A stretch of 64,000 nt of DNA, taken from NCBI RefSeq assembly GCF_024198215.1, contig NZ_JAKCFA010000014.1:124001-188000 (forward strand). Direction: 5' to 3'. The number at the start of each line of letters is the position of its first letter. The stretch's first letter is position 1. A program made the translations under genes and the position numbers. Under the pieces are notes generated by a model. That model made no database searches. It had not been told where the DNA came from and saw only the letters and a program-made list of their open reading frames with translations. This document shows, piece by piece, positions 1 to 8,262 of this stretch. The stretch is from Myxococcus qinghaiensis (GTDB lineage: Bacteria > Myxococcota > Myxococcia > Myxococcales > Myxococcaceae).

Positions 1-1497
1 CCTCAGCCACGTGGCGAAGGCCAGCCCCAGGCCCGCCGGGTCGAACAGCTCGCGCTCCGGGCGCGCGTCGTCCTCCACCCCCGTCTGGTCCTGCTCCAGC
101 CGGGAGAGCGCCAGACGGACCTCCGCGCGCACGTCGCGCCGCGGCTCGGTGGCTTCCAGCGCGAGCAGCGCCGGACGGGCCGCCGCCGCCAGCCGTCGGC
201 CGAGCGCACGCGCCGCCTTCAACCGCACCTCGGGCTCGGGGTCCGAGAGCGCCTTCACCAACGCCTCCTCCACCTCCGCGCCGACCCTGTCCGCGAGCAC
301 TCCCGCCGCCGCCGAGCGCACCCTCGGGTCCACATCTCGCGTGAGCGCCACGGCCAGGTCCGCGTCCGCCGCCGACGCCGCGCCGGTGAGCGCGAGCGCC
401 GCCTGGGAGCGCACCTGCCAGTCCGGGTCTCCGCGCAGCAACCCGCGCAGCGGGGCGAGCGCCCGCGACGCGCCGACAATCCGAGGCCACGCCACCACCG
501 CCGAGGTCCGCACGCGCGCGGACGCGTCCTGGAGCGCCGCCTGGAGGACCGACTCCCCTTCGCGTGCCCCCAGCACCCCGAGCGCGGTGACGAGGGAGGC
601 GCGCTCCTCCTCGTCGGTGGCGCGGCGCGCTTCGTCGATGAGTCGTGGGATCGCCGCGCCACAGCCGAGCTGACCGATGGCGAGAATGGCCAACTTCCGG
701 AGCTGCGGAGCCGGGTCCTCCAGCAGGGGAATCAGCGCCTCGACTCCCTCCGTGGTTCCCCGGCGAAGCAACGCCTGCAGCGCCCGCATCCGCACGGCGG
801 GCGAGCCATCCGCGAGCAGGGCCAGGAACGGCTCCTCCAGAAGCGTGTCGCGCGGCGTGAGGGCCTCGACGGCCGCGATGCGCACCTGCTCGTCCACATC
901 CTGGAGCGCCGCCATGAGCGCGCGGTCCGCTATCGGGCCCTCCACCGCCGACATCACCTCGACGGCCGCGACCCTGACGGACGGCGTCGCATCCGCGAGG
1001 CCCTGGCGTGCGAGCGGCAGCCACGCGGGCGTCGCCTCCTCGCTCGCGACCTCGAGCAGCGTCAGTCGCTCGGACTCCGTCGCGTGGGCAAAGCGCTCCG
1101 CCAGCAGCGCGCCCGCGGCGGACGTATCGATTCGCACGAGGGTCTCCAGTGCCTGGCGCCGCACCGTGCTGTCCACATCCGCCAGGGCCTGGACCAGCCG
1201 CCCCCAGGCCACCTGTCGGGGCGCGAGGGCGAGCCCTCCGGCCGCCATGGCCCGGACCTGCGCGGATGCATCCCCCAGCGCGGAGAGAATGAGGTCATGA
1301 GCCTCGCGAGCCTCCAGTCCCCGCATCGCGAGCAGCGCCAGGACCCGCTCCACCTCCTGCCCGCTTGAGAGCGCCGCGCGCGCCGCATCCACCAGGTCCG
1401 TGCGAGCCCGCAGTCGCGCGATGCTCTCGGTGAAACCACCGGTCTTCGCCCCTGCGAGCTGGCGCAGCAACTCCAACGTCGTCAGGGGCTCGCTCAT
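1..1497 (-). CDS. HEAT-repeat protein, C-terminus beyond window
   Basis: The reading frame is open from an ATG at 1497 to the window edge, about 499 codons, so the C-terminus is missing. It begins MSEPLTTLELLRQLAGAKTG. Almost the whole product is made of roughly 30-residue alpha-helical units of the HEAT/PBS-lyase type, seen as recurring patterns such as DVDEQVRIAAVEAL, DPAPQLRKLAILAIG, DPDWQVRSQAALALTG and DPEPEVRLKAARALG. A G-rich stretch just upstream of the ATG can act as ribosome-binding site. Such repeats form a solenoid for protein binding; no catalytic domain or signal peptide is visible. It is divergent from the histidine kinase at 1815. The repeat class is certain, the role is unknown. 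Confidence 0.85.
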   Translation of the reverse strand, partial: MSEPLTTLELLRQLAGAKTGGFTESIARLRARTDLVDAARAALSSGQEVERVLALLAMRGLEAREAHDLILSALGDASAQVRAMAAGGLALAPRQVAWGRLVQALADVDSTVRRQALETLVRIDTSAAGALLAERFAHATESERLTLLEVASEEATPAWLPLARQGLADATPSVRVAAVEVMSAVEGPIADRALMAALQDVDEQVRIAAVEALTPRDTLLEEPFLALLADGSPAVRMRALQALLRRGTTEGVEALIPLLEDPAPQLRKLAILAIGQLGCGAAIPRLIDEARRATDEEERASLVTALGVLGAREGESVLQAALQDASARVRTSAVVAWPRIVGASRALAPLRGLLRGDPDWQVRSQAALALTGAASAADADLAVALTRDVDPRVRSAAAGVLADRVGAEVEEALVKALSDPEPEVRLKAARALGRRLAAAARPALLALEATEPRRDVRAEVRLALSRLEQDQTGVEDDARPERELFDPAGLGLAFATWLR

Positions 1498-1814
1498 GGT
1501 CCCCCCCGAGTGGGTCCACCGGCGGACGCTGGCCCGCACTCTCGCCCGGGAGGTGTTCGCGCTCGTGCCACATGCTCCCCTTGGCTCCGTGCTCTCCGCA
1601 CGGGAGTGTAGCCGCTCGCTCCCTCGGCGGGACTCAGGGGTTTCCACGAGGCGGGAGGGATTCAACATCCGGCGCGTGAGCCCCGCACCCACCCAGACGC
1701 CGGTCGGGTGGGAGTCTGCCCCTCCGACCTCCCCGCCAGCGAGGACGCGAGCGCGCACAGCCCCGCACGTGAGCAGCAAGGGCCTCCCGCCCGTTAGGGC
1801 ACTACAGAGGAAGA
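1498..1814. other. intergenic region between divergent genes
   Basis: These 317 bases separate the HEAT-repeat gene (minus) from the histidine kinase gene (plus), so promoters for both should lie here. I see no convincing sigma-70 or sigma-54 boxes and no short gene. A small inverted repeat (CCGTGC, 5-nt loop, GCACGG) lies at 1587-1603; at 6 bp in GC-rich DNA it may be chance. Confidence 0.5.
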
Positions 1815-3083
1815 ATGATGATTGATGGCACTGCCGCGCCTCTTCGCATGGCCGCAGATGAAGGCCTCCCCGCGCATCCGGCACCGCTCGTGTCGGAGGC
1901 CCTGCCCGCCGGCTTCACCGCGGACGTCCAGGCCATCGCGCGCATCGATGCCGTGAAGACGGTGCTGCGCGTGCTGCTGCAGACCACGGGGCTGCGGCTG
2001 GCCGTGGTGGCGCGTGTCACGACCCAGGAGTGGCGGTGCTGCGCCGTGCTGGATGAGATGAACTTCGGCCTCAATCCGGGCGACACGCTGGCCATCACCA
2101 CGACCTTCTGTGACACGGTCCGCACCTCGGCGACACCGCTGCTCGTCAATCACGCGAGCGAGGACCCCCGCTTCGCCAACCACCCCGCGCCCAAGCTCTA
2201 TGGCGTGGAGAGCTACATCGCCGTGCCCCTGTACCGCAGGGATGGCTCCTTCTTCGGCGTCATGTGCGCGCTGGATGCGAACCCCGCCCTGGTCGCCGAG
2301 GACAAGCTCGAGGTCTTCCGCCACCTCGGAGAGCTCATCGGCCATCAGCTCGAGAACCAGGAGGAGCTGGAGCGCAGGGAAGCGCAGCTCTTCAGCGCGA
2401 AGGAAGCGGCGATTCTTCGCGAGCAGTTGATTGGCATCGTCAGCCATGACCTCCGCAACCCGCTCAACGCCATCCTCCTCTCCGCCTCCACGATGGTGCG
2501 ACGAACGGACCTGGACGAGCGGGCGCGCAAGGCCATCCGCCGCATCGTGGACTCGGCGGACCGCGCGCAGCGCCTCATCCGGGACCTGCTGGACTTCACG
2601 CAGGCGCGCATGGGCCAGGTGCTGCCCGTCAATCGCCGGCCCATGGACCTGCACGAGCTGACCATGCAAGCGGTGAACGAGGTGCAGTCCGTCATGCCGG
2701 AGCGGATGTTGGAGGTCGAGACACGGGGTGATGGAAATGGCTCCTGGGACTCGGACCGCATCGCCCAGGTGATTCACAACCTGCTCTCCAACGCCGTGCA
2801 GTACAGCCCGCCCTCCGCCCGCATCCAGGTGCTGTGCGAGGGAGGCCACCAGGAGCTGGTGCTGCGGGTGAGCAACACCGGGCCGCCCATTCCAACGGAC
2901 GTGATTGCCACCCTCTTCGAGCCCATGCGGCGCGGCACCGAGGATGGAACGGAGCGGCGCAGCATCGGCCTGGGCCTCTTCATCGTGGACCAGATTGCCC
3001 GGGCCCATGGAGGCCACGTCGAGGTGGACTCCGCCCAGGCGCGCGGGACGACGTTCAGCATCCACCTCCCGCGCCGAGGCTGA
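1815..3083 (+). CDS. GAF-domain sensor histidine kinase
   Basis: Cytoplasmic two-component histidine kinase of 422 residues. A GAF domain covers about residues 40-180. The HisKA dimerisation helix carries the phosphoacceptor His211 in the motif IVSHDLRNPLNAIL, and a HATPase domain follows, with the N box in NLLSNAVQYS and the G box in IGLGLFIVDQIARAHGG. There are no membrane segments, so the GAF domain probably reads an internal ligand or partner. Two ATG codons are adjacent (1815 and 1818) behind an AGAGGAA ribosome-binding site; either may be used. No response regulator is next to it, so it is an orphan kinase. Its kinase core closely resembles that of the kinase at 19037-21025. Confidence 0.93.
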   Translation: MMIDGTAAPLRMAADEGLPAHPAPLVSEALPAGFTADVQAIARIDAVKTVLRVLLQTTGLRLAVVARVTTQEWRCCAVLDEMNFGLNPGDTLAITTTFCDTVRTSATPLLVNHASEDPRFANHPAPKLYGVESYIAVPLYRRDGSFFGVMCALDANPALVAEDKLEVFRHLGELIGHQLENQEELERREAQLFSAKEAAILREQLIGIVSHDLRNPLNAILLSASTMVRRTDLDERARKAIRRIVDSADRAQRLIRDLLDFTQARMGQVLPVNRRPMDLHELTMQAVNEVQSVMPERMLEVETRGDGNGSWDSDRIAQVIHNLLSNAVQYSPPSARIQVLCEGGHQELVLRVSNTGPPIPTDVIATLFEPMRRGTEDGTERRSIGLGLFIVDQIARAHGGHVEVDSAQARGTTFSIHLPRRG

Positions 3084-3114
3084 CCGCCCTTCCCTCGCGT
3101 GACGAGAGGGGCGG
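3084..3114. terminator. hairpin between convergent genes
   Basis: CCGCCC at 3084-3089 pairs with GGGCGG at 3109-3114, with partial pairing inside (CTC/GAG). It lies just after the histidine kinase stop and before the stop of the convergent CARDB gene, so it could end transcription from both sides. There is no U-tract. Confidence 0.5.
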
Positions 3115-3126
3115 CACTTCAACGAC

Positions 3127-5502
3127 TCAGGGGTTGAAGGTGATGCGCGTGCCGGCGAGGCGGTTGTTGTCCTCGAAGAGCTCCTGCGTCGAGTTACCCA
3201 CGTCCGCGACGGCCCCCAGGTACCAGGCCCCCGGGAACGGGACGGAAGCGAAGCCGGGAGCCGTTCCCGTCTCGCACTGACCCGGCGCCAGGTTGAACGG
3301 AGGCGTGAAGCCCACGTGCAGGTCCGCACCCGGCGCGCCCGGCCCCGCGGGAGGCGTGATGACAGCGTCCTCCGACAGGAACAGCTCCAGGTGGGTGACA
3401 CCCGGCTGCGTGCCGTGGTTGCACACCTGGAAGGACGCGGTGAAGGGAGCCCCGAGCGGGAGCGGGGTCGGCGCCGTCACCGACGTCACCACGAAGTCCG
3501 GCCGGTACCCCACGCCCAGGCGCGTGCCTGGCGTCGCGTTGTTGTCCTCGAGGAGCTCCACCTCCAACTGAGACGGGTCCACGACGGCGCCCAGGAAGTA
3601 CGTCCCCTCCAGGATGCCGTGAGGCATGCCCGTCACGCTCACCGTCTCGCACGCGCCGGGGGCCAGCGGGGCCGACGGATAGGCGGAGCCGACGTACGCA
3701 TCCGCCGAGGGCTGCGAGCCCACGCGGGGAGTAATCACCGCATCCCGGGACACGTACAGCTCCACCGCGCCCAGGCCCGGAGTCGTGCCCTGGTTGCACA
3801 CCGTGATGTTCGCGGTGAGCCACTCACTGACCTGCACCGCGAGGGTGCCCGTCACCGACGTCACCACGAAGTCCGGCCGCAGACCCACGCCCAGCTTCGC
3901 GCCGCTCCGCGCGTTGTTGTCCTCGAGCAGCTCCGGGACGACGTTGCCACGGTCCACGAGCGCTCCCAGGAAGTACGCCCCCTCCGGGACGGACGCGCCC
4001 GACGCGAACGAGAGCGTCCGGCACTCCTGGGCATTGAGCGTCCCGAGGCCCACCTGCCCCAGGGAGCGGTCGGCCGCGGAGATGACCGCGTCGTCGGACA
4101 GGAACAGCTCCACCTGGCCGCCGCTCGACGGCGCCGTGCCCTGATTGCAGACCTGGACACTCGCGGAGAGCGGCTGGCCGGGCGCGACGCTAGGAGGACC
4201 GGAGAGCGTGCCCACCACCAGGTCGGGGCCGAAGCCCACGCCGAGCTTCGCGCTCAGCCGCGTGTTGTTGTCGGCATCCAGCTCGTTGAGCATGCGGGCC
4301 GGGTCGACGATGGCGCCCACGTGGTAGGTGCCGGGGGCAAGCCCCGAGGGCGTGCTCGTGAAGCTCACCGTCCGACAGGCGCCGGGCTCGAGCGGCCCGG
4401 TGTCCTGGGTGCCCAGCCGCGTGTCCGTCTGGGGGTTGGGCGGCACGTGCGGCGTGATGACCTCATCCGCCGTCAGGTACAGCTCCACGGGGGCCGTGCC
4501 CCGAACCGTGCCCTGGTTGCACACCTCCGCGCTGACCGTCAGCGGCTGCCCCGGAGCCACGCTCGCCGGCGCCGTCACGGACGTCACCACGAAGTCCGGC
4601 CGCAGTCCCACACCCAGCCGGCTGCCCGCCTTGGTGTTGTTGTCCTCGATGAGCTCGGACACCGCCTGAGCGGGGTCCGCGATGGCGCCCAGCGTATAGG
4701 CCCCCTCGCGAGCCACCGACGCCGTCACCGTCTTCGACTCCGTCTGACATTGTCCCGGCGAGAGCATGCCCAGGCTGACCTCACCGAGCAGGGTGTCCGA
4801 CGTGGGCCGCAGCGGCACCTCCGACGTGATGACCACATCCGCGGACAGGTACAGCTTCACGACGGGCGCGCCCGGCACCGTGCCGACGTTGCAGGCCGTC
4901 ACCAGCGCTGCGAAGGACTGGCCCGGCGCCACACTCGCGACGCCTGTCACCGACGTCACGACGAAGTCCGGAAGCGAGCCCACACCGAAGCTCGCGCTGG
5001 CCCGGGTGTTGTTGCTCCAGTCCGTCTCCAGGCCTCCACGCCGTGGGTTGACGATGGCGCCCAGGAAGTACGCCCCGGGGATCGACGCGACGGCCTGCAC
5101 GCGCGTCGTGCGCGTCTGGCATCCGCCCGGCTGGAGCGGCTCCACGAAGAGCTGACCGAGGCGCCTGTCCGAGGCGGGAGTCAGCGGGACTTCCGCGGTG
5201 ATGACCGCGTCCGCCGACAGGTACAGCTCCACCTCCGTGCTGCTCGAGGGGAGCGTCCCCTGGTTGCACACCGTCACGCTGGCATCGAACATCCCGCCGT
5301 CCTGGATGCTCGCGGGCCCCGTGACGGACGTCACCACGAAGTCGGGCACCGGGGCCCCGTTGAGCGCGGAGCGCTGCGCCTCCACGGGGGCGGACTCCGT
5401 GGCTCCATCGACCTGGACGGGCCCGGGTGCTTCCTCACAAGCGCTCACGGCCAGCATCGTCGCGAGCCCCGTCACTCCCCACACACTTCTCCTGGCAATC
5501 AC
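3127..5502 (-). CDS. CARDB-repeat lipoprotein, six repeats
   Basis: Predicted exported lipoprotein of 791 residues. I chose the GTG at 5502 because it follows a GAGAGAGG ribosome-binding site and gives a short signal peptide ending in the lipobox VSAC, with Cys22 as the lipidated residue; the frame continues upstream without a better start. After the signal come six homologous repeats of about 125 residues, each opening with a variant of PDFVVTSVT and carrying the VCNQGT, VELYLS and LLEDNN signatures of CARDB (cell-adhesion-related bacterial immunoglobulin-like) domains. Such proteins are usually surface-exposed and adhesive or structural. Repeat 4 (PDLVVGTLSG) is the most divergent. Specific partners are unknown. 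Confidence 0.9.
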   Translation of the reverse strand: MIARRSVWGVTGLATMLAVSACEEAPGPVQVDGATESAPVEAQRSALNGAPVPDFVVTSVTGPASIQDGGMFDASVTVCNQGTLPSSSTEVELYLSADAVITAEVPLTPASDRRLGQLFVEPLQPGGCQTRTTRVQAVASIPGAYFLGAIVNPRRGGLETDWSNNTRASASFGVGSLPDFVVTSVTGVASVAPGQSFAALVTACNVGTVPGAPVVKLYLSADVVITSEVPLRPTSDTLLGEVSLGMLSPGQCQTESKTVTASVAREGAYTLGAIADPAQAVSELIEDNNTKAGSRLGVGLRPDFVVTSVTAPASVAPGQPLTVSAEVCNQGTVRGTAPVELYLTADEVITPHVPPNPQTDTRLGTQDTGPLEPGACRTVSFTSTPSGLAPGTYHVGAIVDPARMLNELDADNNTRLSAKLGVGFGPDLVVGTLSGPPSVAPGQPLSASVQVCNQGTAPSSGGQVELFLSDDAVISAADRSLGQVGLGTLNAQECRTLSFASGASVPEGAYFLGALVDRGNVVPELLEDNNARSGAKLGVGLRPDFVVTSVTGTLAVQVSEWLTANITVCNQGTTPGLGAVELYVSRDAVITPRVGSQPSADAYVGSAYPSAPLAPGACETVSVTGMPHGILEGTYFLGAVVDPSQLEVELLEDNNATPGTRLGVGYRPDFVVTSVTAPTPLPLGAPFTASFQVCNHGTQPGVTHLELFLSEDAVITPPAGPGAPGADLHVGFTPPFNLAPGQCETGTAPGFASVPFPGAWYLGAVADVGNSTQELFEDNNRLAGTRITFNP

Positions 5503-5701
5503 GCATACCTCTCTCGAGAACCTCCGACCCGGCCCTGCTCGAAGACTCATGCTCACAGGCGCTCGTGGCGGACTCCGCCGCGTGACCTGTCGCACCACAC
5601 ACACCCGTCCTGGTTTTCGTGCGCAATTCCTCGCGAGGACCGCCCCACGCGACGACGTGCAAACGCGATTCGCGTCCAGGCGCGTGCGCTATAAGCGCGC
5701 C

Positions 5702-7078
5702 ATGGAGTCAACGCCGGCCCCCCTCGCGCCCTCACCCACGGACCCCTGGCGGTTGCCTGTCTTCTGCCTGGCGGCGGCCGCGGTGCTGGCCCTGACGCTC
5801 CAGCTCACCAATGGCACGCTCCGCGAGGACTCCCTGCGAGGACTCACCCTGTGCCTGGGCCTGAGCCTCTTCGCGGTGGTCGGCCCGGGCCTGCGCCGTC
5901 CCTGGACGTGGGCGGAGCCGGTGCTCGCGCTGCTCGTGGGCGTCGCGTTGCTGGCGCAGCTCCAGGCCCTGCTCTCGGACTACCCCGCGTCCTCGCTGCG
6001 GCTCAATGGCCCCTGGCCCTTCGCGCCCTTCCATGAGCGCCTGGCCACCGCGGCGCTCGTCTCGGGAGCGCTGCTGGCGGGCCCGGAGCGGCTGCGACAG
6101 GTGGGAGTGCCCGTGCTGTTGGGGGTGTACCTGCTGCTGGGCGGGTGGATCCTCCGGCACTCCCCGGCGCCTCACATCGACGTCTTCGTGTTCCAGGTCC
6201 AGGGCGCGGACGAGCTGCTGCGCGGCGGCAACCCGTTCGCGATGACCTTCCCCAACATCTACGGCCACTCGCTCTGGTACGGGGACGGGCTGGCAAAGGA
6301 CGGGCGCCTGCTGTTCGGCTTTCCCTATCCGCCCTTGAGCCTGCTGTTCGCGACGCTCGGGCGCGTGCTGGCGGGAGACCCACGCTACGCGCAGCTCGTG
6401 GCCACGGCGCTGGCGGCGGGCTTCATGGCCTATGCGCGCGGCGGACGGCTGGGCGCTGGCGCCGCCGCGCTCTACCTGCTCACCCCGCGCGGCTTCTTCG
6501 TGCTGGAGCAGTCCTGGACGGAGCCGTTCCTGGTGATGCTCCTGTCGGCGAGCCTCTTCTGCGCCCTGCGATTCCCTCGCGCCCTCCCCTACGTCTTCGG
6601 GTTGATGCTCGCCGTGAAGCAGCACACCGTGTTCCTGGTGCCGCTGGCCTTCCTCCTGGTGCCCGAGCCCCGGCGACTCTGGGGTTTGCTCTGGCGCGCG
6701 GGAGCCACCGCCCTGCTCGTGAGCCTTCCATTCGCGCTGCCGGACGTGAAGGCGTTCTTCCACAGCGTGGTGGCGCTGCACGTGCACCAGCCGTTCCGCA
6801 CGGAGTCACTGAGCTACCTGGCGGCGTGGGTGGCCCGGGGCCATCCGCCCCCTCCGCTCTGGATTCCATTCGTCGCGGTGGCCGGCGTCCTGGGCCTGAG
6901 CCTGTGGCGCGCACCTCGCTCTCCCTCGGGCTTCGCCGCCGCCACGGCGCTCACGTACGCCACCTTCTTCGCCTTCAACAAGCAGGCGTTCTGCAATTAC
7001 TACTACTTCGTCGTGGCGGCGCTGTGCGTGGCGGTGGCCTCCGCGCGGCTGCCTTCGTCTGAAGTCGCGGGCCGGTGA
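5702..7078 (+). CDS. polytopic membrane protein, GT-C/GT87-like
   Basis: Integral membrane protein of 458 residues with about ten hydrophobic segments. The ATG at 5702 begins MESTPAPLAPSPTDPWRL, directly before the first membrane segment; the open frame upstream lies in the leader region of the divergent CARDB gene. After the first group of helices a loop contains HIDVFVFQVQGADELLRGGNP, and the acidic residue plus GGNPF motif there resembles the first periplasmic loop of GT-C glycosyltransferases (GT87/DUF2029 type), which use polyprenyl-phosphate sugars. A later conserved-looking segment is AVKQHTVFLVPLAFLL. The glycosyltransferase role is inferred from topology and this loop; substrate is unknown. 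Confidence 0.72.
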   Translation: MESTPAPLAPSPTDPWRLPVFCLAAAAVLALTLQLTNGTLREDSLRGLTLCLGLSLFAVVGPGLRRPWTWAEPVLALLVGVALLAQLQALLSDYPASSLRLNGPWPFAPFHERLATAALVSGALLAGPERLRQVGVPVLLGVYLLLGGWILRHSPAPHIDVFVFQVQGADELLRGGNPFAMTFPNIYGHSLWYGDGLAKDGRLLFGFPYPPLSLLFATLGRVLAGDPRYAQLVATALAAGFMAYARGGRLGAGAAALYLLTPRGFFVLEQSWTEPFLVMLLSASLFCALRFPRALPYVFGLMLAVKQHTVFLVPLAFLLVPEPRRLWGLLWRAGATALLVSLPFALPDVKAFFHSVVALHVHQPFRTESLSYLAAWVARGHPPPPLWIPFVAVAGVLGLSLWRAPRSPSGFAAATALTYATFFAFNKQAFCNYYYFVVAALCVAVASARLPSSEVAGR

Positions 7079-7147
7079 CAGTTTCTCGCGGGCGCGGTGT
7101 TCCATCAGCGGCGCGTGAGCGCGCGAGACTCTCAACGGAGGCAGGAT

Positions 7148-7990
7148 ATGGGGATGCGCATGGCCGCGTGTGTGCTCGCGGCGGGGTGGCTTGCGGGGTG
7201 CAGTGACTTCGACGTGCACGGCAACGGCGACACCGTCACCGAGGAGCGCCAGGTGGAGGCGTTCCAGTCGGTGGTGCATGAAGGCCCGCTGACCGTCGTG
7301 GTGCGCGAAGGGGAGACGTCCAGCCTCAAGGTGACGCTGGACTCCAACCTCCAGGACAACGTGCGCACCTTCAAGGGCCCGGATGCGTCCCTCGTCATCA
7401 CCACGGACGGCAACCTCCACCCCAAGGGCACCGCGCGGGTGGAAATCACCGTGCCACGGCTGGTGGGCGCGACGATGGAGGGCTCCGGCACCATGACGGT
7501 GGAGGGCTTCGCCGGACAGTCCGGCGAGCACGTGCGGCTCGAATCGACGGGCTCCGGCAGCGTGCGCTACTGCGGCGCGGCCCGCACGGTGGAGGCGAAG
7601 GTGGAGGGCTCCGGCCGGGTGGTGATGTGCATGCCGGAGTCCGTGCTCGTGGAGCGGGCGGACTTCTCCCTGTCCGGCTCCGGAGAGCTGAGCTGGCAGG
7701 GCGCCGCGAGCGACGTGCGCGTGGCCAGCGAGGGCTCCGGTCTGGTGAGACTCAGGGGCACCGCCTCCCGGCTGAGCGCGAGGATGGACGGCAGCGGCGA
7801 CCTGGAGGCCCGCGAGCTGCGCGCGGGGGACCTGGACCTGGTCTCCGAGGGCTCCGGCGACGCGAGCGCCACCGTCGAGGGCGGCACCGTGAAGGTCTCA
7901 CTGGACGCATCGGGCGACGTGGACCTGTGGGGCTCCGCCTCTGTGCGCTCCATCCGCGTCAATGGCAGCGGCCGGGTCAACTGGCACTGA
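7148..7990 (+). CDS. GIN-domain (DUF2807) lipoprotein
   Basis: Exported lipoprotein of 280 residues. The ATG at 7148 follows a GGAGGCAGG ribosome-binding site and gives a signal peptide ending in LAGC (Cys18), a better start than the upstream in-frame one at 7097. The mature part matches the DUF2807 GIN domain: an opening like TVTEERQVEAFQSVVHEGPL, then a right-handed beta-helix-like region with periodic glycine/serine turns (MEGSGTMTV, ESTGSGSVRY, VEGSGRVVMC, SEGSGLVRLRG, MDGSGDLEA). This family is common in the envelope of Bacteroidota and myxobacteria and has no established molecular function. Confidence 0.85.
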   Translation: MGMRMAACVLAAGWLAGCSDFDVHGNGDTVTEERQVEAFQSVVHEGPLTVVVREGETSSLKVTLDSNLQDNVRTFKGPDASLVITTDGNLHPKGTARVEITVPRLVGATMEGSGTMTVEGFAGQSGEHVRLESTGSGSVRYCGAARTVEAKVEGSGRVVMCMPESVLVERADFSLSGSGELSWQGAASDVRVASEGSGLVRLRGTASRLSARMDGSGDLEARELRAGDLDLVSEGSGDASATVEGGTVKVSLDASGDVDLWGSASVRSIRVNGSGRVNWH

Positions 7991-8262
7991 CGCCCCAGGC
8001 GTGACGGCGGCCCACCGGGCCGGGTCGCCCGTGCCTGCCGGCATCGCCCGCTCGCGGCCCAGGCACTGCGTCTCCTCCAGGGGACGACCGCCGGCGTCGA
8101 GGTCGCCAATGTAGGGCCGCCAAAGCGCCCGGGGAGGACCCGCACCGCGCCCGGGGCGGTGGCCCCCGGCGCCTTGGGCGGCCCGCTCGCCTCCTCCCCG
8201 GGCGAGCCCCCCGCCACCGCCGGCCTTTCTTCGCGGGCGCCTCCGGGGTATTCACCGCGAGA
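7991..8262. other. intergenic GC-rich region
   Basis: These 272 bases lie between the GIN-domain gene and the SDR gene. A short hairpin, CGGCCC-3 nt-GGGCCG at 8008-8022, follows the upstream stop and may contribute to termination. I see no further gene; the remainder presumably holds the promoter of the SDR gene. Confidence 0.4.

Noticed and set aside
3316-5694. Long plus-strand open frame antisense to the CARDB gene
   Set aside because: It has no recognisable domain, is rich in Arg and His as expected of a shadow frame in GC-rich DNA, and is fully covered by the well-supported CARDB gene.
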